Positions 29,001-41,000 of a DNA stretch of 64,000 nt are shown piece after piece. How positions within the stretch are numbered: position 1 is the first letter of the stretch; every line of letters starts with the position of its first letter. Below the pieces are notes generated by a model that did no database searches, had not been told where the DNA came from, and was given only the letters and a program-made list of their open reading frames with translations. Source of the stretch: Archilochus colubris (taxonomy: Eukaryota; Chordata; Aves; Apodiformes; Trochilidae); the NCBI GenBank assembly GCA_023079485.1, contig CM041115.1, positions 47,644,156 to 47,708,155 on the forward strand, given 5' to 3'. The position numbers and the translations under genes were made by a program.

Positions 29001-32000
29001 GAAAGCTACTTTGGAATATTTGGGAATCATGGCTGTGTTTAAAAGTGAGGTTCAGCTGTTTATTCTTTGTCTGGTGTTCAGAGGTTGTGGTGACTGATAT
29101 ACTGATTTCTTCTCTGTGCTCATGAAAGTGATGATCTCAGAAGGAAATGGAGGTGTGGAGATACTTCCCTGAATCTAGGTACACCAGGTGTTGCAAAATG
29201 CATGATAAAATTACAGAGCTTGAGAAGTGTGTTTATGAAGATGTTCCTCCTGTGGTGTATTGAAGAAGCAAACTTTACTATTATGTTTAAAAAAACATTT
29301 TTCAATTTTGAGTTAATTATTGTACCTGAGGCTTCTTGCTGCCTGGAGATAACACAATGCAAAATCATAATTCTAATAATACAAATACAGAATTAAATTT
29401 ATTTTTCTCTGGATATTTTAACCATAGTTAGATAAATGTTGGATTGACTTCTAATTTTTGACATCAGAAAATAAAGGAAAGGATCGAGACAGCTGTTTAA
29501 GCTGCTAAGGGATAAAGCAATTAGATAAAAAGAATACAACCCATCTATATTGTAATAGTAAGAGCTAACGTGATGCATAATAAGGATAACATTGCTTGGC
29601 ACAAAACAAATAGCGAAGATGGTAAGGATCAGAAGACTGATTTTAACATACCAGAGCCATTCATGAGTCTTGAGAGTTCTTATAATGGAGACATAGCAGA
29701 AAACTATAGTTGCGAGAGGTATTAGAAACCCAAAGATAGATAAAGAAACATAGTAGTAGAACTGGAAGGAAGATACGGTTTCACAGGCATTGTGTACATC
29801 GTGGCAGGTGTAAATGCCCAGTTGTTTCACGTAGTAGCTTTGCTGCATTATGCAAAGTGGGAGCATGTACAAGAAGACGATGGTCCAGACGGCAGCGCAG
29901 ACGGTGATGGTGTAGGTGCGTTTGGGAAGGCTCTTATAGGTGAAGGGGTGAACAATGGCCACGTAGCGGCTGACACTGATGCACGTGAGCAGCAGAATGG
30001 AGCAGTACATGTTGCCATAAAACACCACAGTGGTAGTTCGGCACATCATTTCCCCAAAAATCCAGTTGTTCCCATTAATGTGGTATGCGATTTTGAAGGG
30101 CAGCATGATGCAGAAGAGCAGATCTGAGACTGCCAGGTTTGTGTAGAGGATGGCGGTGCACACCGATCGGATCCTGAAGATCAGCATCCACAAGGTGATG
30201 GCATTAGATGGTACACCCAATAAAACAGCACTGAAGTAGACAGCAGGTATTAGCTTTGTGCTCAGAGAGCTGGTCAGGTACTCCAGCGTGGTGTTGTTCA
30301 CTTCTGTTAAAGAGGAGTCATTTGACTTTTTTGAAGAGCATTTGTGTTCTCTGATATGAATGGTTGTTGTCTCTCCTTCTATAGCATAAGGAGGGATGTA
30401 ATCATAGTCTCTTGCTGAAATGCCACGGAAAGTCTTGATAAGAGACACTGTTTTAATTGCAGAGCCATTCAGTGAAAATTCTGAAGCTTAAAAAAAAAAA
30501 TCAAAGCGTTAAAAAGGGGCAAACTACTGGAATAGCAATACTGATTAACCTTCACAAAGAAATGTACTTCTCAAATCAATGTATCAAATGAATTCTAGGA
30601 TAGGCTTCATTTTGTCATCTCACACTCAACCTTTGTCATCTCACCCTAACCTTGTCTTACTGCATTTTTCATATTTTCTGTAATTTTAGGCAAAAAATAT
30701 CAGTTGCTTGTGTAATGTTTATTACCTGTAAAGGGTTTTACTAGTAGTAACAGTGCTGGTAATTCATCATATAAGAAGCAGCCTTAGTCTGAGCTTGATC
30801 AACATTTCTGAAGCAAACATTGGCACTTCATGGGTGAAATGCATGGAAACATGGGAAAAGCACTGTCTTGTCTAACACAGGCTCAAACTTCCAAATAAGA
30901 AAATTGAAATGACTCTCAGTGTTTTGGCCTCACATATCAAACAAATGTTATTCTCCAGCTTCTGACTAGAGCAAACCAAATCTTTTCAGTTTTTCACACA
31001 TGAGGAAGGGAAGTTAGTCTAGAGAATAGAATAAAATAAAAGGGCTGATATTAGATCAAATTTGTTGGTAAGTGAATAAAACAGGCAGTGGTAAAATTTT
31101 CAGTGAGTAAGTATCATTAGTGTGTGGGCAAAATGAATGATACCACTTGTATTAATGCTTGTTCCTCATTCCTTTATCAAAGAACATTACAGATGTTGAC
31201 ATTTCCAGATAAAGCACAAATGTGTTCAGAATACTTAAGAAGATTATGCTGAATAAACAGCTATGTAGTTAATGTCATTTAAAGATTTTCTTATCTGTGT
31301 TTAATGTGAAAATACAGAATAAAGCTTAAAGCATACACCTTGAATTCAGAAGCCAACTGAAATTTTAATGCAAACCTCTAGTTTTTTCTTTTACCCTTCC
31401 ATATTGTAATAAAATATGGAAAACAGTTTTATCAATTCTCACTTGGCAGGTTTATGGTTAACAGACCATTACACTTTTAGTAATTTTCTGTATAGTCAAT
31501 CCACAAGATAAATTTTAGTCATTCTTTAAGATGTACATAAATACATACTGTATGTAAATATATATATACATGTATATACGTGCATGAGCTAACTTTTAGA
31601 AATTAGCCTGGTTTGAAAACAGCTTTAATTATAGCAAGGGAAAAAAAGGCTTATTATTTGATCATTTCCTTCAGTTATTTTTGCCACAATAGTTATCTGA
31701 GCATTTCCTTCTAATAGGACCATCTGTGAATTTGTAATTATTTTGAACAATTAAAAGCAGAAGGAACACGACTCTACAGGTTTAAGATTATCATATTACT
31801 GCAGATAAACTGGAAAAAAAACAGATCTTCAGTAAGCTCAGAAAAATCCCTTAATTAAAATTCATTATAGAAAGTGACTTGGGATGGGGGATAAGGTGTC
31901 ACTGAAGTACAAGAATAAGAGTCTGCCTTAAATCTTCCTAGGGTGTAGTTTTCTGTAATGATGCATATAAAACCTATTTAATCTGGCGGGCTGCCAACAT

Positions 32001-35000
32001 TATCAAAAACCTGTTGTTATTGGCTAAAATACAGAATAGATAGACAAAGGAGAACTCACCTGTTACAAAAAGACTGGAAGTAAGACAGAGCAGTCCAGTG
32101 AAAAGGAGTATCTTCATTGTAGTACGTGAAACCCAGCTAGCCAAGTAACAACACAGTTTCTAGTTCATCTCAAAGGGCATTTGGGGGGTGATTTTTTTCC
32201 ACTCTGTAAGGAACTAAGGAATGATTGATCTGTCTTCCTAGAGGCATCCTGTATGCATGAGGTTTATGGTAAGGAACTAGTTTGTTCTTTGTCTACTACA
32301 GCAAGAGGGTGTGACATATCCAAATATGCACACATGACTCAGTCTTAGCCTCTGCCCAACACAGAGATAAAAATGCTTTACAGCAGTAATTTAACTCCTA
32401 ATTTACCATGAGCCTGACTACATGTGGTGGGTTCTAGTCGAATTTGTACATGCAGGTACTGAGGGTAAAAAGGTGTTTTCTGGAAAAATCAAAGGGTCCT
32501 TTTAAAAGTAAATCCTGGAGTCTCAGCCACTGACCAAAATGCTGACCAGGTTATGGAGATCTGTACCCTTCTCAAGGAAGAAGCAAGGCTTGTTGTGATC
32601 TTGGTTTAGTGAATGCAAAGGTGAAAGTAAGGTGAAAGTAAGACACACATATGAAAATGCCATTAAAAAACCTGTGGTCTGCTTTGCCTTCTACGCCTCC
32701 CTACCCTCTGTCAGCTCTGTCCTCCTTCAGTCTGGCTGCTGGCTCTGCTCAGACAGTTCCCACCCCTCCACAGCCTGCAGCTTTGAAAACCTTTCCCCTA
32801 TTTTCATCTGATGTTTTGTTGATCCCTGCTTTTTTCTCTGCATGGCTTTTTTTTTTTTTTTTTTTTTATTAATTGGATGCCAAGTAACAACAGCTTGCTT
32901 CAGCAGACAAAATTACCCCAGTCTTGGTCTGCCTTCTGAGCTAGCAGTGAGGCAAGGCATAAGCTGTACTTGGCTTCAGAGCAGTATTTGTGGCTTTTCT
33001 AGCATTTACTGTGTAAAAGCTGGACATCAGATAAGGAATTCTTTTTGATTTCTCAATCCTTCTCTCAAATTTGTCAGCTGCAGTTTGGGAATTTAGTATA
33101 CACTCTCAAGTGCTAATAACTTTCTTCATAGAAAAAGCATGCTGTGTGTGTCTAATGTCATGTGATTGCCTGACACTACTTCATTTTATTTAGATATTCT
33201 CTTACCTTCCTTACAAAAATGATGCAAATTGAAGATTTAGTATTTTTACCTCATTTCCCATTGTAATTTCTGCAGCTAACGGATTTATTTTAGCCTGGTG
33301 TTGGCTGCAAAATAACAAGCTTTTCATTGTAAAGCTGATTCTTTGTGCACCCTGTCATAGCTTGAGAGGGCCTCTGGGTTTTGTGGTTTTTTGGCTTTGG
33401 TTTTTGGGTTTTTGTTTGTTTGTTTGTTTTGTGTTTGTTTGCTGTTATTGTTTGTTGTGGGGTTGTTGTTTTTTCCTGAAATATTTGTGTGTCTATATTC
33501 CTAGATCTTTATCTAGTCAATACAATCCAGTTTCTCTCATCATTAGTCTATTATTGCTCTGGCACTCTTGTTTCTTCTTTAGAATTAGTTTTGTTCCTCT
33601 ACATATTTGATTATATTTTAAATGTCACTTTAGCTATGAAACCAAACTTTTTCAGCTGAAGAGTTGATTCACTTGTGAGTCTGGATAATCAGAGTAGGGT
33701 ATTCAGTGGGGATGCTAAGCCTACTTTCCTGCACTTTTCTGTTTTAACTTGGGTTTAATGCTATGTACTGTCTGCCTGGAGGAAGAATGAGACCTGCTCT
33801 GCTGCTTCATTCCTGCAACATTCACCACCTGAGCTTCGTCATCATTACTAAACCTGAGCTGTCTTTCTGTATCAGTTTCTACTGCAATTTTCTAATATAA
33901 TGTATACTCAGGTGTACACGCAGATCCTTTCCAAATAAGGGATTCAGAAAGAAAGCCAACTTCCTGCAGTCTTCTGCTTTGTGCTAGCTGTGCTACTATC
34001 ACAAGTGCTGCCTGACATGTGGTTTTATTTCACTCTCACTTTACTTTCCCTAGGTATCATTGAAATGAAAATGTTTCTGGCTTTGAAAGTTTTTACTGAT
34101 CTTCCGCAGGATTGTGTCTCTCATACATGAAAAATACCAGAGCTTTGTATTTTAACAGGATTTTATTCAAGTCAGTAAATACAATAATAATGTTTTTTAT
34201 TGTGGATTTTAAGCTGCCCAATTCTTTTTTGTGTCCAAGGGCTTTGCAAGAGGAGAGTTAACATATTAATAGATCTCTGATAAACAGACAATTTTTGCTA
34301 TAATTCAGTTTTTCAAGGCTTTTCTTCACCCTTTTTTCCAGGAAACTCAAGATGAATCAGCGCTTCTGTGGCTGGATGAAATACAAAAAGGAATCAACGA
34401 TGCCAATAACAATATAAATGAAGCTGCAATCTGTAAGCATTAATCTGCATCTGCGTTGGTCTTGGGTTTTTTTAATCTTGAAAAACTAAAATTGATAAAG
34501 TGTTCTTTCCACTTCAGGACTATGGTGGCAGGCCTTCACATACATCAGAAGAAATGAATGCATGGTCTTTGTTAAGGAGAAATTAGGGTTACTTAGGTTT
34601 CAAGGAGTGAAGCTGGTTTTATCTGAAGTGGCAATCCTTAAGGTTTGAGTAGGACTTTTGTGGATTTGTTTATATAGATCAACATTGTGACCAAGATTTC
34701 TAGTGTCAGTGTATCTTTAAGTAGCTGCTGAAAGAGAAGGATGTGTGAGTGATAAGGGGTATGTTATTTGGGAGCTTATTTTGCTTATATAAAACTGAAT
34801 TCTTCATGCATGCTGTTAAGAGAAAATTCTTTTATGTTTAGAACTTTGCTTATTCCTATTTCATCGTAATGCCTTTTATTAAGTGCTAACAAAGAAAAAT
34901 TGGGAACATAGTGACATAAAAAGCAGTATAAAAGGAGCACTCAGTCTTTTTGGAGAAACACATGCTCTTCCAGTCTGTGAAGAGGAGGAAATCTGCAGGA

Positions 35001-38000
35001 AAAGTCCTGAGGCTTATCCTGTCAGAGCATTTTTGTACTGGATGCACTCAACTTCTCTCAAAGTTGGGATTGAATATAATAATCATAGAAAAATATTAAT
35101 AATCTGTCATATGCTTTGGCAAATAATGCAGAAGGAAGTGTAGATAGTGTATGGGTCATATTGGAGAGCATGTTGGCAACCTTACCTGTACCTGCCTGTG
35201 GCCAGCACAGACCAGCTAAACCTCTTAGCTTGGCATTGGGTACTGGTTGACCTTCTGCTTGATCTTTGGGTGGGTCAAGTGCTGCCTTCTTTTGCACTCT
35301 GAAGAGCTTGTGAATACAACTGCTGAAGTCAGTGCATTCCTGCACTGTGTTTAGCCTTTGTTAGTGCACTGCAGCCCGGCAGCCTGTTTACTTAGGGGCA
35401 GGCAATATCCATATTAGCACTGGGAAAGAAAAGAAAAACAGCTACCTACTGCAAAATCTTCTATCACTTTTACATAAATGTTGCATTTACCATTCCTGCA
35501 ACTTTGAAATTGATTTAATCAACCAATACAGCCTTACTGTATCCAGTCAGATACACTGAAGTGGTTTTGTAGGTCATGCAACTATAAGGAAAAGCAGCTG
35601 GCTTGCATTTTCTGATATGGGATCAGATGCACACACATTGTCCCAGCAGAGCTCTTGTAGTCAGGAGTGCTGGTACCTTTTGTGAACAAAACAGCTTTGT
35701 GTCAATGCCACCCAGAGGCATGAGGAGACATCTGAGTATGCAGAAGGGAGGGAAGTGCATAGCTTATAAACAGATGTAAGTTAAAGCTAAAGTGTGACTT
35801 AAATACACCATTGTTTGTGTCTGCTGGTGTAAAAGCAATAAGAATATATCTCATAACTGCCCTGCAGAAATTAGCATAGCAGTACCCATATAATAATACC
35901 ATAGTGTTCCTAATGATAGGCCACTTCTCCATCTACTACCTATATGCAGTAAAATATTTTCATTAAAAAGTAAAATTTTTCTTTATTTGTAGTGAAGGCA
36001 CAACTCTTCACAACCGAGTATGATGAATAGAACTGTTTTAACACAAGTTCACTTGTGGAAAAAGCTACTAATCTCCTGCACTCAACTCCTTTGGGTTGAA
36101 AGGAAGCAGAGTCAGCACAGCACATTCTTAGGAAGAGCTGTAAGGCTTTGTAGCTCAAAACTGAGATTTAAAATTTCCCCACAGCACAGAACCTGATACT
36201 TCCTACAGCAAACATCCTGTCTTAGGAAGTTAGCATGTTGTGTTCATGTAGGCTAAACTTAAAAGTTCAACTTGATCACACCTTGGAGATGAACTTTTAT
36301 GTTTATCTGTCTCAGAGATGCTATTTTTGAAAGGGAAACAATAGGCCACATTCCAATCTAATACTTTTGCAAGGCAGTTAAAATTGTTTTTTTTTTTCAT
36401 TCAGCTTTGACATTGCTGCAGGAATGACAATAGAATAAACAGTAAAGCAAGAGAATATGCTGGCTGCTGTGCTGAAACTGTCTTGTAACAGTAAAGGACT
36501 GTATCTTGTATCTTCATTTAGGAATACATCTTCAGCAAATGGTAGTGTGCTTCCTAATTCCTTGTGGTGTTTGTTGTGCAGTTTCATAGAATCATAGAAT
36601 CATAGAATAGGCTGGGTTGGAAGGGACCTCAGAGATCATCGAGTCCAACCCTTGATCAGCTACCGCCACAGTCACTAGACCATGGCACTGAGTGCCATAT
36701 CAAGTCGCTTTTTAAATGTCTCCAGGGACGAAGAGTCCACCACCTCCCCAGGCAGCCCGTTCCAATGTCTGATCACCCTTTCCGTGAAAAAATTCTTTCT
36801 AATATCCAATCTGAACTTCTCCCGGCACAATTTAAGACCATGCCCTCTTGTCTTATTGAGAGTTGCCTGGGAAAAGAGACCAACCCCTGCCTGGCTCCAT
36901 CCTCCTGTCAGGTAGTTGTAGAGAGCAATGAGGTCTCCCCTGAGCCTCCTCTTCCTCAGGCTGAACAGCCCCAGCTCCCTCAGCCTCTCCTCCTAGGATC
37001 TGTGTTCGAGTCCCGTCACCAGCTTGGTTGCCCTCCTTTGGACCTGTTCAAGGACCTCAATATCCTTCTTGAACTGAGGGGCCCAAAACTGAACACAGTA
37101 CTCAAGGTGTGGCCTTACCAGGGCTGAGTATAGGGGCAGAATCACCTCCTTGGACCTGCTGGTGACGCTGTTTCTGATACAGGCCAGGATGCCATTGGCC
37201 TTCTTGGCCACCTGGGCACACTGCTGGCTCATATTCAGCTTCCTGTCAATCCAGACTCCCAGGTCCCTTTCTGCCTGGCTGCTCTCCAACCACTCTGTCC
37301 CCAGCTTGTAGCGCTGCATGGGGTTGTTGTGGCCAAAGTGGAGAACCCGGCACTTGGCCTTGTTGAAGCTCATCCCATTGGAGTCAGCCCATCTCTCCAG
37401 TCTGTCCAGGTCCCTCTGCAGAGCCCTCCTGCCTTCCAGCTGATCAACACTTCTCCCCAGCTTGGTGTCATCGGCAAACTTGCTGATGACGGACTCAATC
37501 CCCTCATCCAAGTCATCAATGAAGATATTGAACAGGACTGGGCCCAGCACTGATCCCTGGGGGACACCGCTGGTGACCGGCCGCCAACTGGAAGCAGCCC
37601 CATTCAGCACCACTCTCTGGGCCCGGCCCTCCAGCCAGTTCCTAACCCAGTGCAGAGTACGCTTGTCCAAGCTGTGGGCAGCCAGCTTTCTCAGGAGGAT
37701 GCTGGGGGAGACGGTGTCGAAGGCCTTGCTGAAGTCCAGATAGACCACATCCACAGCCTTCCCCTCATCCACCAGGCGGGTCACCTGATCATAAAAGGAG
37801 ATCAGGTTGGTCAGGCAGGACCTGCCCTTCCTAAACCCATGCTGGCTGGGTCTGATCCCCTGTCCATCCTGCAGGTGCTGTGTGATTGCCCCCAGGATGA
37901 TCTGTTCCATAACCCTGCCAGGCACTGAGGTCAGGCTGACAGGCCTGTAGTTTCCCGGGTCTTCCTTCCGGCCCTTCTTGTGGATTGGCGTGACATTCGC

Positions 38001-41000
38001 CAACTTCCAGTCATCTGGGATGTCCCCAGTGAGCCAGGACTTCTGGTAGATGATAGAGAGAGGCTTGGCGAGCTCTTCTGCCAACTCTCTCATCACCTTT
38101 GGATGGAGTTCATCTGGTCCCATAGACTAGTTTTTATCGACTTGCTTCACTTCTTGATTCAATTTAACCATTGCACCCCTCATCTAAGTTGAAGACAAAA
38201 CAATATTGGCCAGATTTCAACTGCATAGCCTTCAGGAATAGATACTAATACCAACCTTAGTCCTGCACAGGAAAAGTCTGTCAGAGTAGGATCTGTGATG
38301 ACAGAGGCCGTGTTATTGGAAAAAGCTGATCTTTGGCCCTGTTGAGAGTTGCTTATCACACAAGGCAGCTGCATCTTCGCATATCGTGGCTGTTTGAAGG
38401 GAGAATGGGTGCAGAAAACAGCCCTTTGACTTGTTGATCTGGTGCTGTCATTCCAGCTCTTGCAGGAGCACTCTCAAGCCCGCAGTTCTCCCATAGCTGG
38501 GCTGGCTGAGCTCCAGCTGATAGCACTAGAATAGAAAGGAGCCATTTCTCTTAAATTGCTTTTTTTCCCCCTACTAAGCACTTTTCTTACATTTTCCTTC
38601 AAAAATACAGGCTTAATTAATTAATAAAATGTGAAAAAGGTAGGCAGCAGAGGACCTGCCAAAACAACTCTTAAAGGTTTTGTGCTCTTCAGTCTTTATA
38701 GCAATAGCTTCTGACACCACATTAACTGCAGGATGAGGAAGAAAAGGTAAGAAAATAATTTAAATACTGGTGACCACAGTCAGTTTGGTACCTGGAACTG
38801 TGTAGAAGTAGGCCTGAGCCCACAGAGCCATGTGGGCCATCAGCAGCAAGCTGGTGGAAGTGTAGCTTTCCAGTTTTTCTTGCTTCCACACTGCTGAAGC
38901 TGGATGCTTGGGCATCCCAATACCACAGCTGTGATACAAAGTCACTTCCAGTCTCTTGGGGTACACATGTGTATTTGCAAGGGATCTATTTCAAAGCACA
39001 AAAAACCAGCAGGATGTTAATCTGGTGGAAATCCAGATGGATCACTTTGTTTCTCAGCTGGCCGCCAATATATGTGGAGACTGATCTGTTGCTGTCTAGC
39101 CAAAGCTACCCAGTCTGTCTTAGTTTTTTCTTTGTGGTTAGTTTGACTTTCTCCTGCTGAAATGCTCTCCTGCTAGCTCAGTCTCATGTGGTGCCTCCTG
39201 TATGTAGGCTTCTGATGCTGAGCATGTTTTCAGTCAACTCTTTGTAGGCAGAACACTGAGTGTGGGGAGGGACCTTTTTTATATTGACCTGGGTATACAC
39301 CAGATAATGCAAAGTGTTTGGTGTTGCAGCTGTGGGATATAAAGGTAAGCAGGCTCACTTGAGCCAGTGTTTAATGTATATATTCCAGTTGTATCTCAGT
39401 TCACTTATTTCTGTGTGCAAGTGTTGTGAACTTAGACGTAAAGAGAACACCATAAAGATGAGAGCATCAGTTTCTAAAGCAGCATATAGGTCTAGTGTGG
39501 GGGACATTTTGAAGTGGCATCTGCTGTATCAGCAGGTAGCTGTAGCTGTATCAGGTATCATGATATCAGCTCTTTTGGTCACGGTGGGACTTGGATAAAA
39601 TGAAGGATACTTGGAAAGGTCTGATTTAGGCCTGATTGTAAGGGTGATGTTGTACAACCTCAAGAGCTTGAGCATGCTTCACAGCATCACCTCTCAGGTG
39701 ACTTCTATGTGTCCTGGAAGCAAAAGCTGCATCTCTGACAAACTCAAGGGAATGAACTAGCTGCAACTGCTTTAAACAAGCTCTCAGAGGATAAGAACAA
39801 GAAAGGATCACTTGAGATTTCCAGCTTCATCCCAGCACTGACTAGGATGCTGTCAGTGTTGCATGACTTTGCTCAAGACAATCAGTTTTATTCCCATTTT
39901 GTACAGTAAAAGTGAATATTAAGCTTGTAACCTAATGATTTTGTGCATGTGCAGAAGGCTCCTAAGTGATCAGGAGAGGATTGCCTGCCTGTTAGAGAAA
40001 ACTGAGTTGGAGGGGTGTCTGCCATACTCAACCCTTGCGCTGGTGTCATCTGAGTTGTCACTTGATGTGGAAGCAGCTGTGCAGTGGCTGCACCCCAGCC
40101 TGGGCAGAGCACACTCTTTCCAGCTAACAAGCTTCCTGTTCTCTGAAATACTTGTCCTTACAAGCAGGAAGGAGGTTTCAGATGGACAAAGCACTGAATT
40201 GATGTGTATGTCGTGATGTCTGTGTGTCAGCCTTAGAAGTCCATTATGAAAGTTGCTGGAGGCTAGAAGTGTGGGTACATAGTGTATAAACCACTTGATC
40301 TTCTGTGCCATTACTTTAGTGGCTGCTGGAACATCAATGATTAACAAGAGCTTGGAGAACGGCGAGTCACAGCCAATCCTCATGATACTGCAGTCCAAGT
40401 TTGGGTTACGAGTCGTTCCTGAGTGTGCTGAAACCTACTTCAGACACCTATCTGAGGCCAAGAACCTGAAAACTAGAGAAGGTAAAAAACTTCCTGAATA
40501 AGATAGTTCCAAATTTCCACATCACTGATGCAACTGGAACACTAGCATGGAGGGCATGTGTAAAATCACTGTAAATCGCAGAAGGCAGTGGCTGATTTTA
40601 AATCTTTTGAGAAAAACTTTACTTACCCAAGTGCTTCTTTTGTGAAACTGAACTGTTGTGCACATCCAGACCACACAGTACATGAGGAGAAACAAGTCTA
40701 ACTGTTTCTAGAGCCTAACTAAAACTTTCCAAAATCTCAAACTAGCCTCTGAGTGAATTTAAGGCAGCTTCTCTTGGACTGTGAACAAACTAATCCATAT
40801 TTTCAGAGAACTATATTACTCTGATTATTTTTTTTAGTATTTTTTCCTATTAGCAGCTGTTGGAGGCTTAGGTTGCACAATTCAGCCTTACATGTTACTG
40901 TCAAAGATCAAGCCAGGTTTTGCCAGAGTGTCCATGGCCCATGTATGCTCCATGTGCATTGCCAGAGCAGTAGGTATCACAACAGCTGGGGCTACAATCT

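Larger units (their letters stand above)
25984..34341 (+). other. IQGAP2: IQGAP2 intron W13-W14 hosting F2RL2
   Basis: An 8.4 kb intron. On the minus strand it contains the complete F2RL2 coding region (29399-32117). Other contents are an unexplained 205-codon minus frame (26811-27428), T21 at 32847-32867, an AT tract at 31556-31580 and a GTTT-rich tract at 33407-33473. The 27.4-29.0 kb and 33.5-34.3 kb parts show nothing recognisable. Confidence 0.85.

Noticed and set aside
29792..30127. 111-codon plus-strand open frame opposite F2RL2
   Set aside because: It is the complement of the receptor's transmembrane coding sequence; conserved codon use on the minus strand explains the lack of stops.
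30448..30450. GTG as a start codon for the F2RL2 open frame
   Set aside because: A vertebrate receptor needs a signal peptide; a good ATG and signal peptide exon with matching splice phase exist at 32117-32060.
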